A DNA stretch of 64,000 bases, taken from contig NZ_AMYT01000017.1 of NCBI RefSeq assembly GCF_000313915.1, forward strand, positions 124,001 through 188,000, read 5' to 3'. Below the pieces are notes generated by a model, which saw nothing but the letters and a program-made list of their open reading frames with translations, was not told the DNA's origin and did no database searches. Shown here piece after piece: positions 54,576-62,824 of the stretch (position 1 is its first letter; each line of letters starts with the position of its first letter). Source of the stretch: Catellicoccus marimammalium M35/04/3. GTDB lineage: Bacteria; Bacillota; Bacilli; Lactobacillales; Catellicoccaceae. Position numbers and translations under genes: made by a program.

Positions 54576-55808
54576 TTATTGAATATTAATATTATGATAC
54601 ATATATTCACGTGTCATTGGCAAGTTCATTCCACTTGGACCTTTAGTTAATAGATATTGGCAACAATCAATATTTCCTGCCGCAAAAGATCCTGCACAAG
54701 CTTGTAAGTAAGCATCCCACATACGATAGAAGCGCTCTCCTTCCATCTTCAACACTTCATCTTTACATTGATGGAAATTATCTGTCCAACATTCCAATGT
54801 TTTTTGGTAATGACGGCGTAAGGTTTCTAAATCAAAAAGTTGTAATCCTGCACTGCGTGTATCTTCCAAAATTTCCACCATACTTGGAATATAGCCTCCT
54901 GGGAAGATATATTTATCTAGCCATGGATCTGTTCCTCCATTTTGTTGGCTTGTAATTCCATGAATCAATGCATTTCCACCTTCAGATAATAAATCAGAAA
55001 CAATTTGGAAATAATTTGGTAATTCTTGTGAACCTACATGTTCAAACATACCAACGCTAGTTACATAATCAAAATGACGGCCTTTTAAGTTACGGTAGTC
55101 CATCAATAATACTTCTGCTCGATCTTGTAAATTACGTTTTTCAATTTGTTCTTGTACATAGTTATATTGTTCTTCACTTAAGGTAATCCCTGTCACTTTT
55201 AATTGATATTGTTCACAAGCAGTTAACATTAATGTTCCCCAGCCACAACCAATATCTACCAATGTTTTTCCTGGTTTTGGATTTAATTTTTTCAAAATAT
55301 GTTGTACTTTATTTTCTTGCGCTTGCGTTAATGTATCTTTTTCATTTGCAAAATAAGCACAAGAATAAGTCATTGTGTCATCTAACCATAAACGATAGAA
55401 ATCATTAGAAATATCGTAATGAGCATGGATCTCTTCTTTATTTTCTGAAGGGGTATGACGATGGAATTTTTGTTTTACTTTCATCGTTGTAGATACCCAT
55501 TTTGTCCATGTGGCATTTTGTTGTAATTTCAACATCATTTCATAGGCAAATTCTACTAGACGTTCTAAAGGACGATTTTCACCTTCAACATCAACTAGAC
55601 CATCCATGTATGCTTCTCCTAAATACATAGATACTCCTTTTTTCATACAATCTTTAAGAGAGAATGGGACATGCCAAGTAATGCGGATTGCATCTCCTTC
55701 TTTATTTTCTGCCCAACAACGTACTGTTCCATCACTGTCTTTCATTTCTACTGGGAATGGTAATTGTTGGTTTAAAAATTCGTTGATCTCTTCTTCTCTT
55801 ATTTTCAT
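54576..55808 (-). CDS. cfa: Cyclopropane-fatty-acyl-phospholipid synthase
   Basis: Transfers a methylene from SAM to double bonds of membrane lipids, a stationary-phase and acid-stress response. About 410 residues. SAM motif LVDIGCGWGTLML, HYDISNDFYRLWLDDTMTYSCAYF, GMFEHVGSQELPNYF, and YIFPGGYIPS are hallmark segments. Start ATG 55808 behind AAAAGGAGTGAAAGAA. A TACAAT-like -10 is seen ~35 bp upstream. Probably co-transcribed with the DedA gene. Confidence 0.95.
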   Translation of the reverse strand: MKIREEEINEFLNQQLPFPVEMKDSDGTVRCWAENKEGDAIRITWHVPFSLKDCMKKGVSMYLGEAYMDGLVDVEGENRPLERLVEFAYEMMLKLQQNATWTKWVSTTMKVKQKFHRHTPSENKEEIHAHYDISNDFYRLWLDDTMTYSCAYFANEKDTLTQAQENKVQHILKKLNPKPGKTLVDIGCGWGTLMLTACEQYQLKVTGITLSEEQYNYVQEQIEKRNLQDRAEVLLMDYRNLKGRHFDYVTSVGMFEHVGSQELPNYFQIVSDLLSEGGNALIHGITSQQNGGTDPWLDKYIFPGGYIPSMVEILEDTRSAGLQLFDLETLRRHYQKTLECWTDNFHQCKDEVLKMEGERFYRMWDAYLQACAGSFAAGNIDCCQYLLTKGPSGMNLPMTREYMYHNINIQ

Positions 55809-55913
55809 TTCTTTCACTCCTTTTTAATAATTCTATTGTACTCTTATTAAGAAAGAATGAGAAATAATAACTCTTCATTTTATATTTTTTTTGTTTTTTT
55901 ATATTCAACACAC

Positions 55914-55942
55914 AAAAAAAGAGACCTCTTAAAGGCCTCTTT
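55914..55942 (-). terminator. Terminator after rpmA
   Basis: Minus strand AGAG-G-CCT/AGG-T-CTCT stem (G-U in the middle) followed by seven T residues; ends the L21 operon before cfa. Confidence 0.8.
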
Positions 55943-55953
55943 TCTCACTAATA

Positions 55954-56238
55954 TTAAGCTTCTACTGGATATACAGAAACTTGTTTTTTATCGCGTCCTT
56001 TACGTTCAAAACGAACGATTCCGTCAGCAACTGCGAATAAAGTGTCATCTCCACCTTTTTTCACGTTTGCACCTGGGTAGATTTTTGTTCCACGTTGACG
56101 GTATAAGATAGAACCTGCAGAAACCATTTGTCCGTCAGCACGTTTAGCACCTAGACGTTTTGATTCTGAGTCACGTCCGTTTGATGTAGAACCTCCACCT
56201 TTTTTATGAGCGAATAATTGTAAATCAAATTTTAACAT
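55954..56238 (-). CDS. rpmA: 50S ribosomal protein L27 (with Prp-cleaved N-terminus)
   Basis: 94 residues. The mature protein [21 protein letters not shown] is preceded by the nine-residue extension MLKFDLQLF. This is the Firmicutes cleavage motif, cut after Phe9 by the protease Prp, which is encoded immediately upstream. Removal is needed because the L27 N-terminus reaches the peptidyl transferase centre. Confidence 0.98.
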   Translation of the reverse strand: MLKFDLQLFAHKKGGGSTSNGRDSESKRLGAKRADGQMVSAGSILYRQRGTKIYPGANVKKGGDDTLFAVADGIVRFERKGRDKKQVSVYPVEA

Positions 56239-56239
56239 G

Positions 56240-56569
56240 TCATTGCACCTCCTGTATGCTTAAATCTATATACGTTTCATTTTCTTTTTGTAATTGTTGT
56301 AACGCTAAATACAGATTTTGTAATAAAATTTGTGCGGTAGGATTAGACTCATTCAATTCGACTGATAAATACCCACCTTCTACTACATCAACCTCTACTT
56401 TTGGCGTTAGATGAGCGAGTGCTTCCATTCCATTTACAGTACTGATTGTTAAAGCAGAAACCGCCGCACAAACAATATCACTACCATAAGGTCCTGCACC
56501 GGCATGCCCGGAACATGTAAAACTTTGAATGTTTTTTTGTGAATCTACGGTAAATAAAATAGAGATCAT
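56240..56569 (-). CDS. prp: Ribosomal L27 N-terminal protease Prp (YsxB)
   Basis: 109-residue cysteine protease. The catalytic pair is in [21 protein letters not shown]: His22 and Cys34. It lies between rplU and rpmA, 1 bp before the latter, the normal order in Firmicutes. Confidence 0.95.
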   Translation of the reverse strand: MISILFTVDSQKNIQSFTCSGHAGAGPYGSDIVCAAVSALTISTVNGMEALAHLTPKVEVDVVEGGYLSVELNESNPTAQILLQNLYLALQQLQKENETYIDLSIQEVQ

Positions 56570-56587
56570 CGTTCACACTACTTTCTC

Positions 56588-56896
56588 TTAACCACAAATT
56601 TTGTCGATCATTACTTTTGTATAAGGTTGACGATGACCTTGTTTGCGGTGAGAATGTTTTTTAGGTTTATATTTGAAAGTAACTACTTTCTTTTGTTTTC
56701 CGTGTTTTTCAACAGTTCCTTCAACAGTAGCACCTTCTACTAATGGAGTACCTACTTTAGTGTTTTCTCCACCTACTAAAATAACTTCGTCGAAGACTAC
56801 TTTTTCACCAGCAGCAACGTTTAATTTTTCAACGTAGATTGCTTGTCCTTCTTCAACTTTGATTTGTTTTCCACCTGTTTTAATGATTGCGTACAT
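56588..56896 (-). CDS. rplU: 50S ribosomal protein L21
   Basis: 102 residues from ATG 56896: [18 protein letters not shown], with C-terminal [24 protein letters not shown] lies 11 nt upstream; a GTG immediately against the Shine-Dalgarno would add four residues and is rejected. First gene of rplU-prp-rpmA, preceded by an L21 leader. Confidence 0.98.
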   Translation of the reverse strand: MYAIIKTGGKQIKVEEGQAIYVEKLNVAAGEKVVFDEVILVGGENTKVGTPLVEGATVEGTVEKHGKQKKVVTFKYKPKKHSHRKQGHRQPYTKVMIDKICG

Positions 56897-56909
56897 TCTA
56901 TGTAGCACC

Positions 56910-57006
56910 TCCTTATTTAAATCTTAGACTCGCCTTCCTAAGTGACCATGGTTCTTAAAAACTTAGTCGGAGCGGTTGTAGCTGTGTGTGCCACAATTAC
57001 AACATA
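56910..57006 (-). ncRNA. Ribosomal protein L21 leader (autoregulatory mRNA leader)
   Basis: The ~95-nt 5' leader of rplU has paired segments, including TTGTGGCACACACAGCTACAA, GACTAAGTTTTTAAGAACC and CTTAGGAAGGCGAGTCTAAG-like regions (each quoted in part), and matches the place and general form of the Firmicutes L21 leader. Such leaders are thought to bind L21 and limit expression. Identification is by position and remembered form, not by alignment. Confidence 0.75.
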
Positions 57007-57010
57007 AACA

Positions 57011-57038
57011 ATTATATCATAGTCTTTTTGATTGTCAA
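57011..57038 (-). promoter_or_regulatory. rplU-prp-rpmA promoter
   Basis: Minus strand TTGACA (57033-57038), 16 nt, TATAAT (57011-57016), with an extended -10 TG. The strongest promoter in the window, as expected for ribosomal protein genes. Confidence 0.92.
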
Positions 57039-57040
57039 AC

Positions 57041-57076
57041 AAAAATAGAGAGGAAATTCTTCCTCTCTATTTTTTA
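57041..57076. terminator. Terminator upstream of the rplU promoter
   Basis: Perfect 12-bp stem AATAGAGAGGAA/TTCCTCTCTATT with T-tracts on both sides. The stop codon of the basic-tailed membrane protein (57067-57069) lies inside the stem. Confidence 0.88.
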
Positions 57077-57852
57077 TTATTAAATTTCTTAATAGATTTT
57101 GGTTTTTTCACTTTGGATGTTGTATTCATCTTTGGTGCATAATCTTGAATATTTTTCGGACGTTGATTGTTTGTTTTTGATTTTACCTGAACACTCTCTG
57201 TATTTTTAGTAGGTTTAGTTTCTACTTTTACAGGAGCTGCCTTTTGATCAGGTGAAGGTACTTTTGTCTTATTGCCTTTTTTTTGTTTTGTTACCGCTTT
57301 AATCGGTTGTTTCTTTAATTCTTTTTTCTCTTTCTTTTGATTCCATTGTTTAATTTCTTCTTGGATACTAGGCTCTTTTTCTTTCACTACTTTTTCTTTT
57401 TTCGCTACTTTTTCTCGCTCAACAAAAAGAGGAGTCTCTCTTCTTTTTCTTTTAGGTCGAGAAGTTTTCGTTGGTTTTGTTCCTGTAGTTTGATTTTCTT
57501 TTTTCTTTTGATGTTTTTTTCTCAATTGTTCAATTTCAGTTTTCCAACTTGAACCTTCTGTTTGCTGTCCTTTATGTTTTAACCATTTATTGTAAAGAAA
57601 TGAACTTAATAAATAAATTGCACTAAAAATAAGGATGTAACTAACAATCACACCAATATAGAATAAAATATTAATCCAACGAAATGGTAAAAAGCTAGTA
57701 CATAAAATCGTAAAGATTAATACTCCCACTAAAGTTATACTCGTCCAAACTTTTTTCCATAATAAAGAAATGTGTGAACGATATACGAGTAAATAAAATA
57801 AAACTCCGATGGTTAAGGCGATATACATAACATAACCAATTAAATAATACAT
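57067..57852 (-). CDS. Membrane protein with long Lys-rich cytoplasmic tail, hypothetical
   Basis: About 261 residues from ATG 57852 (AAAGGTGGATTTC upstream). Three hydrophobic segments (about 4-25, 33-55, 60-90) are followed by a ~165-residue hydrophilic tail with many Lys (KKEKVVKEKE, KKEKKELKKQ) and no predicted fold. The tail's strong positive charge suggests contact with nucleic acid, ribosomes or acidic phospholipids, but that is inference. I do not recognise the family. Transcribed alone between trmR and rplU. Confidence 0.75.
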   Translation of the reverse strand: MYYLIGYVMYIALTIGVLFYLLVYRSHISLLWKKVWTSITLVGVLIFTILCTSFLPFRWINILFYIGVIVSYILIFSAIYLLSSFLYNKWLKHKGQQTEGSSWKTEIEQLRKKHQKKKENQTTGTKPTKTSRPKRKRRETPLFVEREKVAKKEKVVKEKEPSIQEEIKQWNQKKEKKELKKQPIKAVTKQKKGNKTKVPSPDQKAAPVKVETKPTKNTESVQVKSKTNNQRPKNIQDYAPKMNTTSKVKKPKSIKKFNNKK

Positions 57853-57920
57853 GAAATCCACCTTTACTAATTTTTCATAATTCCATTATACATGATTCTT
57901 TTGTGATTAACACTAAAGAT

Positions 57921-58634
57921 TTAATCTCTTAGTTCTGGTAAAATCACTTGATCTTTTTCTTTTGTTATTAACATAACGCCATCTCCCAATGGTAAAACAC
58001 AAGAAGTTAATCCCTCTACTTCATTTACTACTTCTAGTAACTCTTTTAAGCGACGATGAATTTTTCTCGTTCCACGACGAATCGTCTCTTCTGGATCAAA
58101 AACCGTTCCGCCTTGGAAGATATCATCAATCATAATACATCCTCCTGTTTTTACTAAACGTAGACATTGGGGTAAAAACTCAATGTATTTCGCTTTTGCG
58201 CTGTCCATAAATAAAAAATCGTAGTGAGCACTTGGCAAAGTAGGTAAAATATCAACCGCTTGACCTTCTAAAAGAGTAATGCGATCTGTTAATTGGTATT
58301 TCTCATAGTTCTTCTTTGCTTTTTTAATCATATAATCAAAACGATCGATGGTTGTTACATGCCCTTCTTGATGCATTAATTGATCCATTAAAGCTGAAGA
58401 AAAACCAATTGCCGCACCAATTTCTAATACTTCACGAATTTGAATTTGACTAAATAAAAAACGTAAAAAGACGACCGTTTCTTCTGGAATTACTGGGATT
58501 TCTTCTTCTTGAGCTTCTTTTTGAATTTCTCGCATATAACCTGTTAATGGCTTTTGTCCAGTACGCATAAATTGTAATACACGTTCATCAACAATTGGTC
58601 GGTGCATCATTTCATTTTTTTGAATTTCTCGCAT
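57921..58634 (-). CDS. trmR: tRNA 5-hydroxyuridine methyltransferase TrmR (YrrM-like O-methyltransferase)
   Basis: 237-residue class I O-methyltransferase. SAM site VLEIGAAIGFSSALM, DRFDYMIKKAKKNYEKY and FMDSAKAKYIEFLPQC fit the caffeoyl-CoA-OMT-like family; in B. subtilis the homologue YrrM/TrmR makes 5-methoxyuridine at tRNA position 34. Substrate inferred from the family. Its ATG overlaps the upstream stop. Confidence 0.85.
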   Translation of the reverse strand: MREIQKNEMMHRPIVDERVLQFMRTGQKPLTGYMREIQKEAQEEEIPVIPEETVVFLRFLFSQIQIREVLEIGAAIGFSSALMDQLMHQEGHVTTIDRFDYMIKKAKKNYEKYQLTDRITLLEGQAVDILPTLPSAHYDFLFMDSAKAKYIEFLPQCLRLVKTGGCIMIDDIFQGGTVFDPEETIRRGTRKIHRRLKELLEVVNEVEGLTSCVLPLGDGVMLITKEKDQVILPELRD

Positions 58635-59053
58635 TATAGTCCTCCTTTCCTATTTATTTCCCATGTTCGATTCATAATTAACATAAATAAAATCAAAACA
58701 ATTAAACGGATTAAACAAATCATCCCTAACCAAACCATCCAAGAAGAAGTAAAGATACCAACGATAACAAAAATCAAAGAAATCGTTGTTAATAAACGAT
58801 TCATTTTTTGTAATAGATATAGACTCCGTGGCGCAGGTTTTTTCGTAGCAAAAATATATTCTTCTACGGATAATGGACGATTTCTTGATTGTTGAATCCA
58901 AGATAGACTATCACTCACGATATAAGTCAACAACCAAATATACCAATTAGATTCTGCAGTGGAATACTGAGTGAAAAAAGCACTAAACATCACAAAACCT
59001 AACATTAGAAAATCAAACCATAACATAAATGTAGACATGGGTTGACGATCCAT
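58634..59053 (-). CDS. Hypothetical membrane protein, 139 residues
   Basis: Unrecognised. About three to four membrane segments (8-27, 37-52, 86-103, 106-126) with a basic central loop (QQSRNRPLSVEE, ATKKPAPRSLYL). Overlaps tmcAL at the start and trmR at the end (TAATG in both cases), so it is a tightly coupled member of this tRNA-modification operon. AAGGAG precedes its ATG. Confidence 0.75.
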   Translation of the reverse strand: MDRQPMSTFMLWFDFLMLGFVMFSAFFTQYSTAESNWYIWLLTYIVSDSLSWIQQSRNRPLSVEEYIFATKKPAPRSLYLLQKMNRLLTTISLIFVIVGIFTSSWMVWLGMICLIRLIVLILFMLIMNRTWEINRKGGL

Positions 59054-60225
59054 TACAACTCCTCCTTGCTAATTGGTTTATATAATGAAAAATAATCTTT
59101 AGGAGTTTGATAAGGACTTAAGTAAATCATATCGTAACGTTGTTCTAAACGGAGTAATCGTTCCTCTTGTTGTCTAATATTTACTACTATCGGTAAAGAA
59201 ATCTCTTTTTCTTTTAACCATTGTCGTCCTTGCAAACTAAAACCTAATATTTTAATGTATGGATGATTCCACGCATAAGTAACTTCTTCTTTTGTAGTTT
59301 GCGTTAAAATATACGTTGCCAATCTTTGAATCTTTGCTTGTGTAAGATGGGCACAACTTAAAGATTCCTTCCATTCTGAAAAGCTATTCGCTTCATAAAA
59401 TGATTTTTGTAATCGTTCTTCTAAGCCATCATGTACTTCATAGAGTTGTTTCCACTGTGAAGAAGATAAACTCAAACCAATTCCTTGCAATTGTGCCCAA
59501 TAATCTTCCCAACGATGACAAGGACCTTCTTTTAAAGCTTGATAGGTAGCTATTGGAACATAATTTTTAAGTTCCGTCCAATCCTTTTGTTGTACTGCTT
59601 TACGAATTGCCGTACCACTAGCAAAAGAAGTTAACTCTTTCTCTCGATGTTGACTTCCTTTTCGCTCAATCGTCAATAATTCTAAGGGACGTTCCAATTG
59701 TAGATTTGCCCGAGCATAAGCTAGTCCTAATAAGTGATTGGACTGATCCATATCTTTATATTCTTCTGGAAAAATTTCACGGTAAGCTTCTGCCATTTTT
59801 TTAGGATAAGACCATTCTGGATGTTCACAATTTAGTTGTTGAATCCGTTGGTCTAATTCTTTTTGATGAGCTTTTTCTTTTTTGACAAAATCCATATAAG
59901 AAAATTCATTTTCCTTTTCTGTACCAAAACAAAAAGCGTCTACTTGCAAAGCAGATAAAAGTTGAACAGCCATAGATCCAAAATAATCTGCAGGTTGTAC
60001 AGCACCAAACCACGGAAGTTCAATAACTAAATCTGCTCCTGCTTCTAGTGCTAACTTTGTTCTTGTCCATTTATCTAAAATTGCAGGCTCCCCTCTTTGC
60101 ACAAAATTACCACTCATAACTGCAATACAACAATCTGCTCCACTTTTTTCTTTTGCTTTTTGTAAGTGATAGGCATGCCCTTGGTGAAAGGGATTATACT
60201 CTACAATTACGCCACAACTTCTCAT
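59053..60225 (-). CDS. tmcAL: tRNA(Met) cytidine acetate ligase TmcAL (YlbM)
   Basis: Uses acetate and ATP to make N4-acetylcytidine at the wobble position of elongator tRNA-Met. N-terminal nucleotidyltransferase motif VEYNPFHQGHAYHL (HxGH), then VMSGNFVQRGEPAILDKWTR and LVIELPWFGAVQPADYF, all strongly conserved. 390 residues. The start overlaps the methyltransferase stop by 4 bp. Confidence 0.95.
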   Translation of the reverse strand: MRSCGVIVEYNPFHQGHAYHLQKAKEKSGADCCIAVMSGNFVQRGEPAILDKWTRTKLALEAGADLVIELPWFGAVQPADYFGSMAVQLLSALQVDAFCFGTEKENEFSYMDFVKKEKAHQKELDQRIQQLNCEHPEWSYPKKMAEAYREIFPEEYKDMDQSNHLLGLAYARANLQLERPLELLTIERKGSQHREKELTSFASGTAIRKAVQQKDWTELKNYVPIATYQALKEGPCHRWEDYWAQLQGIGLSLSSSQWKQLYEVHDGLEERLQKSFYEANSFSEWKESLSCAHLTQAKIQRLATYILTQTTKEEVTYAWNHPYIKILGFSLQGRQWLKEKEISLPIVVNIRQQEERLLRLEQRYDMIYLSPYQTPKDYFSLYKPISKEEL

Positions 60226-60974
60226 AGATTTTCTTCTTTATGACAGACGAAAAACCAGCGTTCACTTGTTTCTGTTGGTGCTTCATCTGTAAAATCAGCA
60301 TATACTTCTACTTGACTAAATCCAGCATTCTCTAAAAGACGCAGATAATGCTCTAATGGATAGGTACGCTCATGATGGTCTTCTAAATAGCGTTCAAAAC
60401 GATCATCTTCATCGCGAACATAGAAAGATAGTTCATGGACAATGCTTAGTGGAGCTTCATCGGGATAAGAATCCCATAAAAACGCATAATCTTCGGTTTC
60501 ATTATGGAAGCTAAAATTAGGGAAACATTCTGTCATCTTATAATCTGAATGAACATCAAAAATAAAGATTCCATCTTCCTCTAAAATGCGATATACTTCA
60601 TCAAAAACTTGTTGGACCTCAAAGTCATTTTTCATATAACAAAGAGAATCAGAATAACAAGTAACTACCTCATAAGTTCCTACCTCAGATAAATCCATCA
60701 TATCACCTTGAGTTAAGCAAATAGGATTATCCTCTTCGCCAAAAGCTTCATTAAATCGTTCGCTGGCAATGGAAAGCATCTCTTCTGATAAATCTAATCC
60801 TGTCACTGTAAATCCAGCTTTAGCTAATAACAAAGCTAAATGTCCCGTTCCGCAAGCAAGTTCTAATAAATTCTGTTTTCCTTTCGTATGACGTAAAGTA
60901 AAATCCAACCATTGTTCATATAAACTGGTATCCATCATTGCGTCATAAACAAAAGCAAATGTTTCGTATTCCAT
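60222..60974 (-). CDS. yqeM: SAM-dependent methyltransferase YqeM
   Basis: 250-residue class I methyltransferase; motif I NLLELACGTGHLALLLAKAG, motif II GLDLSEEMLS, and post-motif IFDVHSDYKM. N-terminal FAFVYDAMMDTSLYEQWLDF is typical of YqeM. Substrate unknown. Fixed place behind rsfS supports the name; start overlaps the rsfS stop. Confidence 0.9.
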   Translation of the reverse strand: MEYETFAFVYDAMMDTSLYEQWLDFTLRHTKGKQNLLELACGTGHLALLLAKAGFTVTGLDLSEEMLSIASERFNEAFGEEDNPICLTQGDMMDLSEVGTYEVVTCYSDSLCYMKNDFEVQQVFDEVYRILEEDGIFIFDVHSDYKMTECFPNFSFHNETEDYAFLWDSYPDEAPLSIVHELSFYVRDEDDRFERYLEDHHERTYPLEHYLRLLENAGFSQVEVYADFTDEAPTETSERWFFVCHKEENL

Positions 60975-61333
60975 TATTCACTCACCCATGGACGAACATC
61001 AACAGGAGTCGCATCAATCCATAATTTTTCTAATTGATAGAAAGAACGTGTGTCTTCATTTAAAACATGAACAATTAAATCTCCAAAATCAAGTAAAATC
61101 CATTCTGCTTTTTCCATTCCTTCTACTTGTTTTAATTGTCCACCAGCTTCTTCTACTTTTTCAATCACTTCGTTTGCAATAGCTTCAATTTGACGTACAT
61201 TAGATCCTTCGCAAATCATATAGTAATCTGCTAATAAAGAAATATTTTGTACATCAACAGCCATAATATTTTCTGCTCGTTTTAAATCTGCAGCTTTTAC
61301 AGCTACTTCTAATAACTCTAAACTTTTTGTCAT
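60974..61333 (-). CDS. rsfS: Ribosomal silencing factor RsfS
   Basis: 119 residues. Binds L14 and blocks subunit joining under starvation. ADYYMICEGSNVRQIEAIANEV and EWILLDFGDLIVHVLNEDTRSFYQLEKLW are the family core. Good AGGAGG site; 9 bp behind yqeK. Confidence 0.95.
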   Translation of the reverse strand: MTKSLELLEVAVKAADLKRAENIMAVDVQNISLLADYYMICEGSNVRQIEAIANEVIEKVEEAGGQLKQVEGMEKAEWILLDFGDLIVHVLNEDTRSFYQLEKLWIDATPVDVRPWVSE

Positions 61334-61342
61334 AATATCCTC

Positions 61343-61939
61343 CTAAATATGAGCTACCCATTTGTTATATGCTTCTAATGTTAATGGATAGACCGGTTGA
61401 TTTTCTGAAATTAAATGTAATAATGTATGTTTTAATTCATACGCAACCGCCGCATTTAAGTCTTGTTCAGCTAATAGGCGAGCGGTATCAACTCCTGGAA
61501 AATGACGATGTGGTTCAATATAATCCGCCACAAAAATAATTTTATCAAGTAACGTCATATGAGGTGCTCCTGTAGTATGAACTTGAACCGCATGTAATAC
61601 ATAATCATTGTTTACTTCTAATTCATGACGAATTAGTTCAACTCCTAATAATCCATGCCAAATGTTATTACCATAGGCTTTAATATAATCGCAATGGTGT
61701 TTTTCAATTAAAGATAAATAAGAAGCATCTGAACGTTCTTTTCCATAATCATGGAGTAACGCTGCTAAACTCGCCATATTGATATCTTCTCCATAGCGTT
61801 TCGCTAATTCAATTGCTGTTTCTTCTACTCCTAATACATGTTGAAAACGACGTTCACTCATACTACGTTTAATTTTTTCTAATAACTGATCTCTTGTATA
61901 AGGAATCCAACTACTTTGATAAACAATTTTTTCTTCCAT
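61343..61939 (-). CDS. yqeK: HD-domain hydrolase YqeK
   Basis: 198 residues. HD motif: His in RFQHVLGVEETA, HD in ALLHDYGKE, and further metal-site His/Asp in HGLLGVELIRHE and FVADYIEPHR. Family members hydrolyse diadenosine tetraphosphate symmetrically. Overlaps the nadD stop by 1 nt; standard nadD-yqeK-rsfS order. Confidence 0.93.
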   Translation of the reverse strand: MEEKIVYQSSWIPYTRDQLLEKIKRSMSERRFQHVLGVEETAIELAKRYGEDINMASLAALLHDYGKERSDASYLSLIEKHHCDYIKAYGNNIWHGLLGVELIRHELEVNNDYVLHAVQVHTTGAPHMTLLDKIIFVADYIEPHRHFPGVDTARLLAEQDLNAAVAYELKHTLLHLISENQPVYPLTLEAYNKWVAHI

Positions 61940-62496
61940 TATTGATACAACTCCTTTTCTTGAATATACGCATTTACAGCATCAGGTACTAAATAACGAA
62001 TACTTTTTCCTTCATGACATTGTTGTCGAATATAAGAAGAACTCAATTCATATTGTGGGATAAGTAGCGGCAAAATCCCTTTAGGCACATCCACTTGATT
62101 TCTACTCACTCCAATAAATTGGATTTTTTGTTTTAGTTCTTCAATTCGATACCATTGATCTAAGTTAGCAATTTGATCTCCACCGATAATAAAAAAATAT
62201 TCATTTTCTGGATACTTTTCTTGTAATTGACAGATGGTATGGTAAGTATAACTTGGTTCTTCTCGCATAACATCAAGATATTCAATCTTCAAATCTGCAT
62301 TATGTGCAATAGCTAAAGATAGCATTTCACAGCGATCCTTTACACTGGCCATTTTTTGTCCTATTTTATGCGGTGAAACATAAGCAGGAAGTAAGTATAC
62401 TTCATCTAACTGATATTGCTCTTTTGCCTTTTGGGCAATAAATAAATGCATATTGTGAACGGGATTAAAGCTCCCACCTAATAAACCAACTCGCAT
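61939..62496 (-). CDS. nadD: Nicotinate-nucleotide adenylyltransferase
   Basis: NAD synthesis enzyme, 185 residues. N-terminal GLLGGSFNPVHNMHLFIA (HxxH nucleotidyltransferase motif, with Asn-Met in the middle where Ile-Gly is common), SPHK and the C-terminal ELSSSYIRQQ (ISSTxIR type). Overlaps yhbY by 1 nt. Confidence 0.95.
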   Translation of the reverse strand: MRVGLLGGSFNPVHNMHLFIAQKAKEQYQLDEVYLLPAYVSPHKIGQKMASVKDRCEMLSLAIAHNADLKIEYLDVMREEPSYTYHTICQLQEKYPENEYFFIIGGDQIANLDQWYRIEELKQKIQFIGVSRNQVDVPKGILPLLIPQYELSSSYIRQQCHEGKSIRYLVPDAVNAYIQEKELYQ

Positions 62497-62804
62497 TAAA
62501 TACGATTCACCTCGGTTGAATAACGTTGATTTTTTTCTTTTGAACTTGGGCGATAAACAACTAGAATACGGCCAATAATTTGCACAACTTGTGCACCTAA
62601 TTCTTCTTCAAAAATTTCTGCTACATCTTCAGCGATTTCATCGGTATTTTGTAGCAAGCTTACTTTAAATAATTCACGTTTTTCCAAAGCATCATCTACT
62701 TGTTGTAGTAACTCTGGACTTACACCATTTTTTCCAATTTGAAAAATCGGTTGCATATGGTGCGCTTGGCTTCTTAAATAACGTTTTTGTTTTCCACGTA
62801 ACAT
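62496..62804 (-). CDS. yhbY: CRS1/YhbY RNA-binding protein
   Basis: 102 residues. LRGKQKRYLRSQAHHMQPIFQIGKNGVSPELL and the later FKVSLLQNT fit the YhbY (YqeI) family associated with pre-50S particles. Lies between yqeH and nadD as usual (aroE of some Bacilli is missing here). Confidence 0.95.
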   Translation of the reverse strand: MLRGKQKRYLRSQAHHMQPIFQIGKNGVSPELLQQVDDALEKRELFKVSLLQNTDEIAEDVAEIFEEELGAQVVQIIGRILVVYRPSSKEKNQRYSTEVNRI

Positions 62805-62824
62805 AAATGAATTCCTTTCTATCT

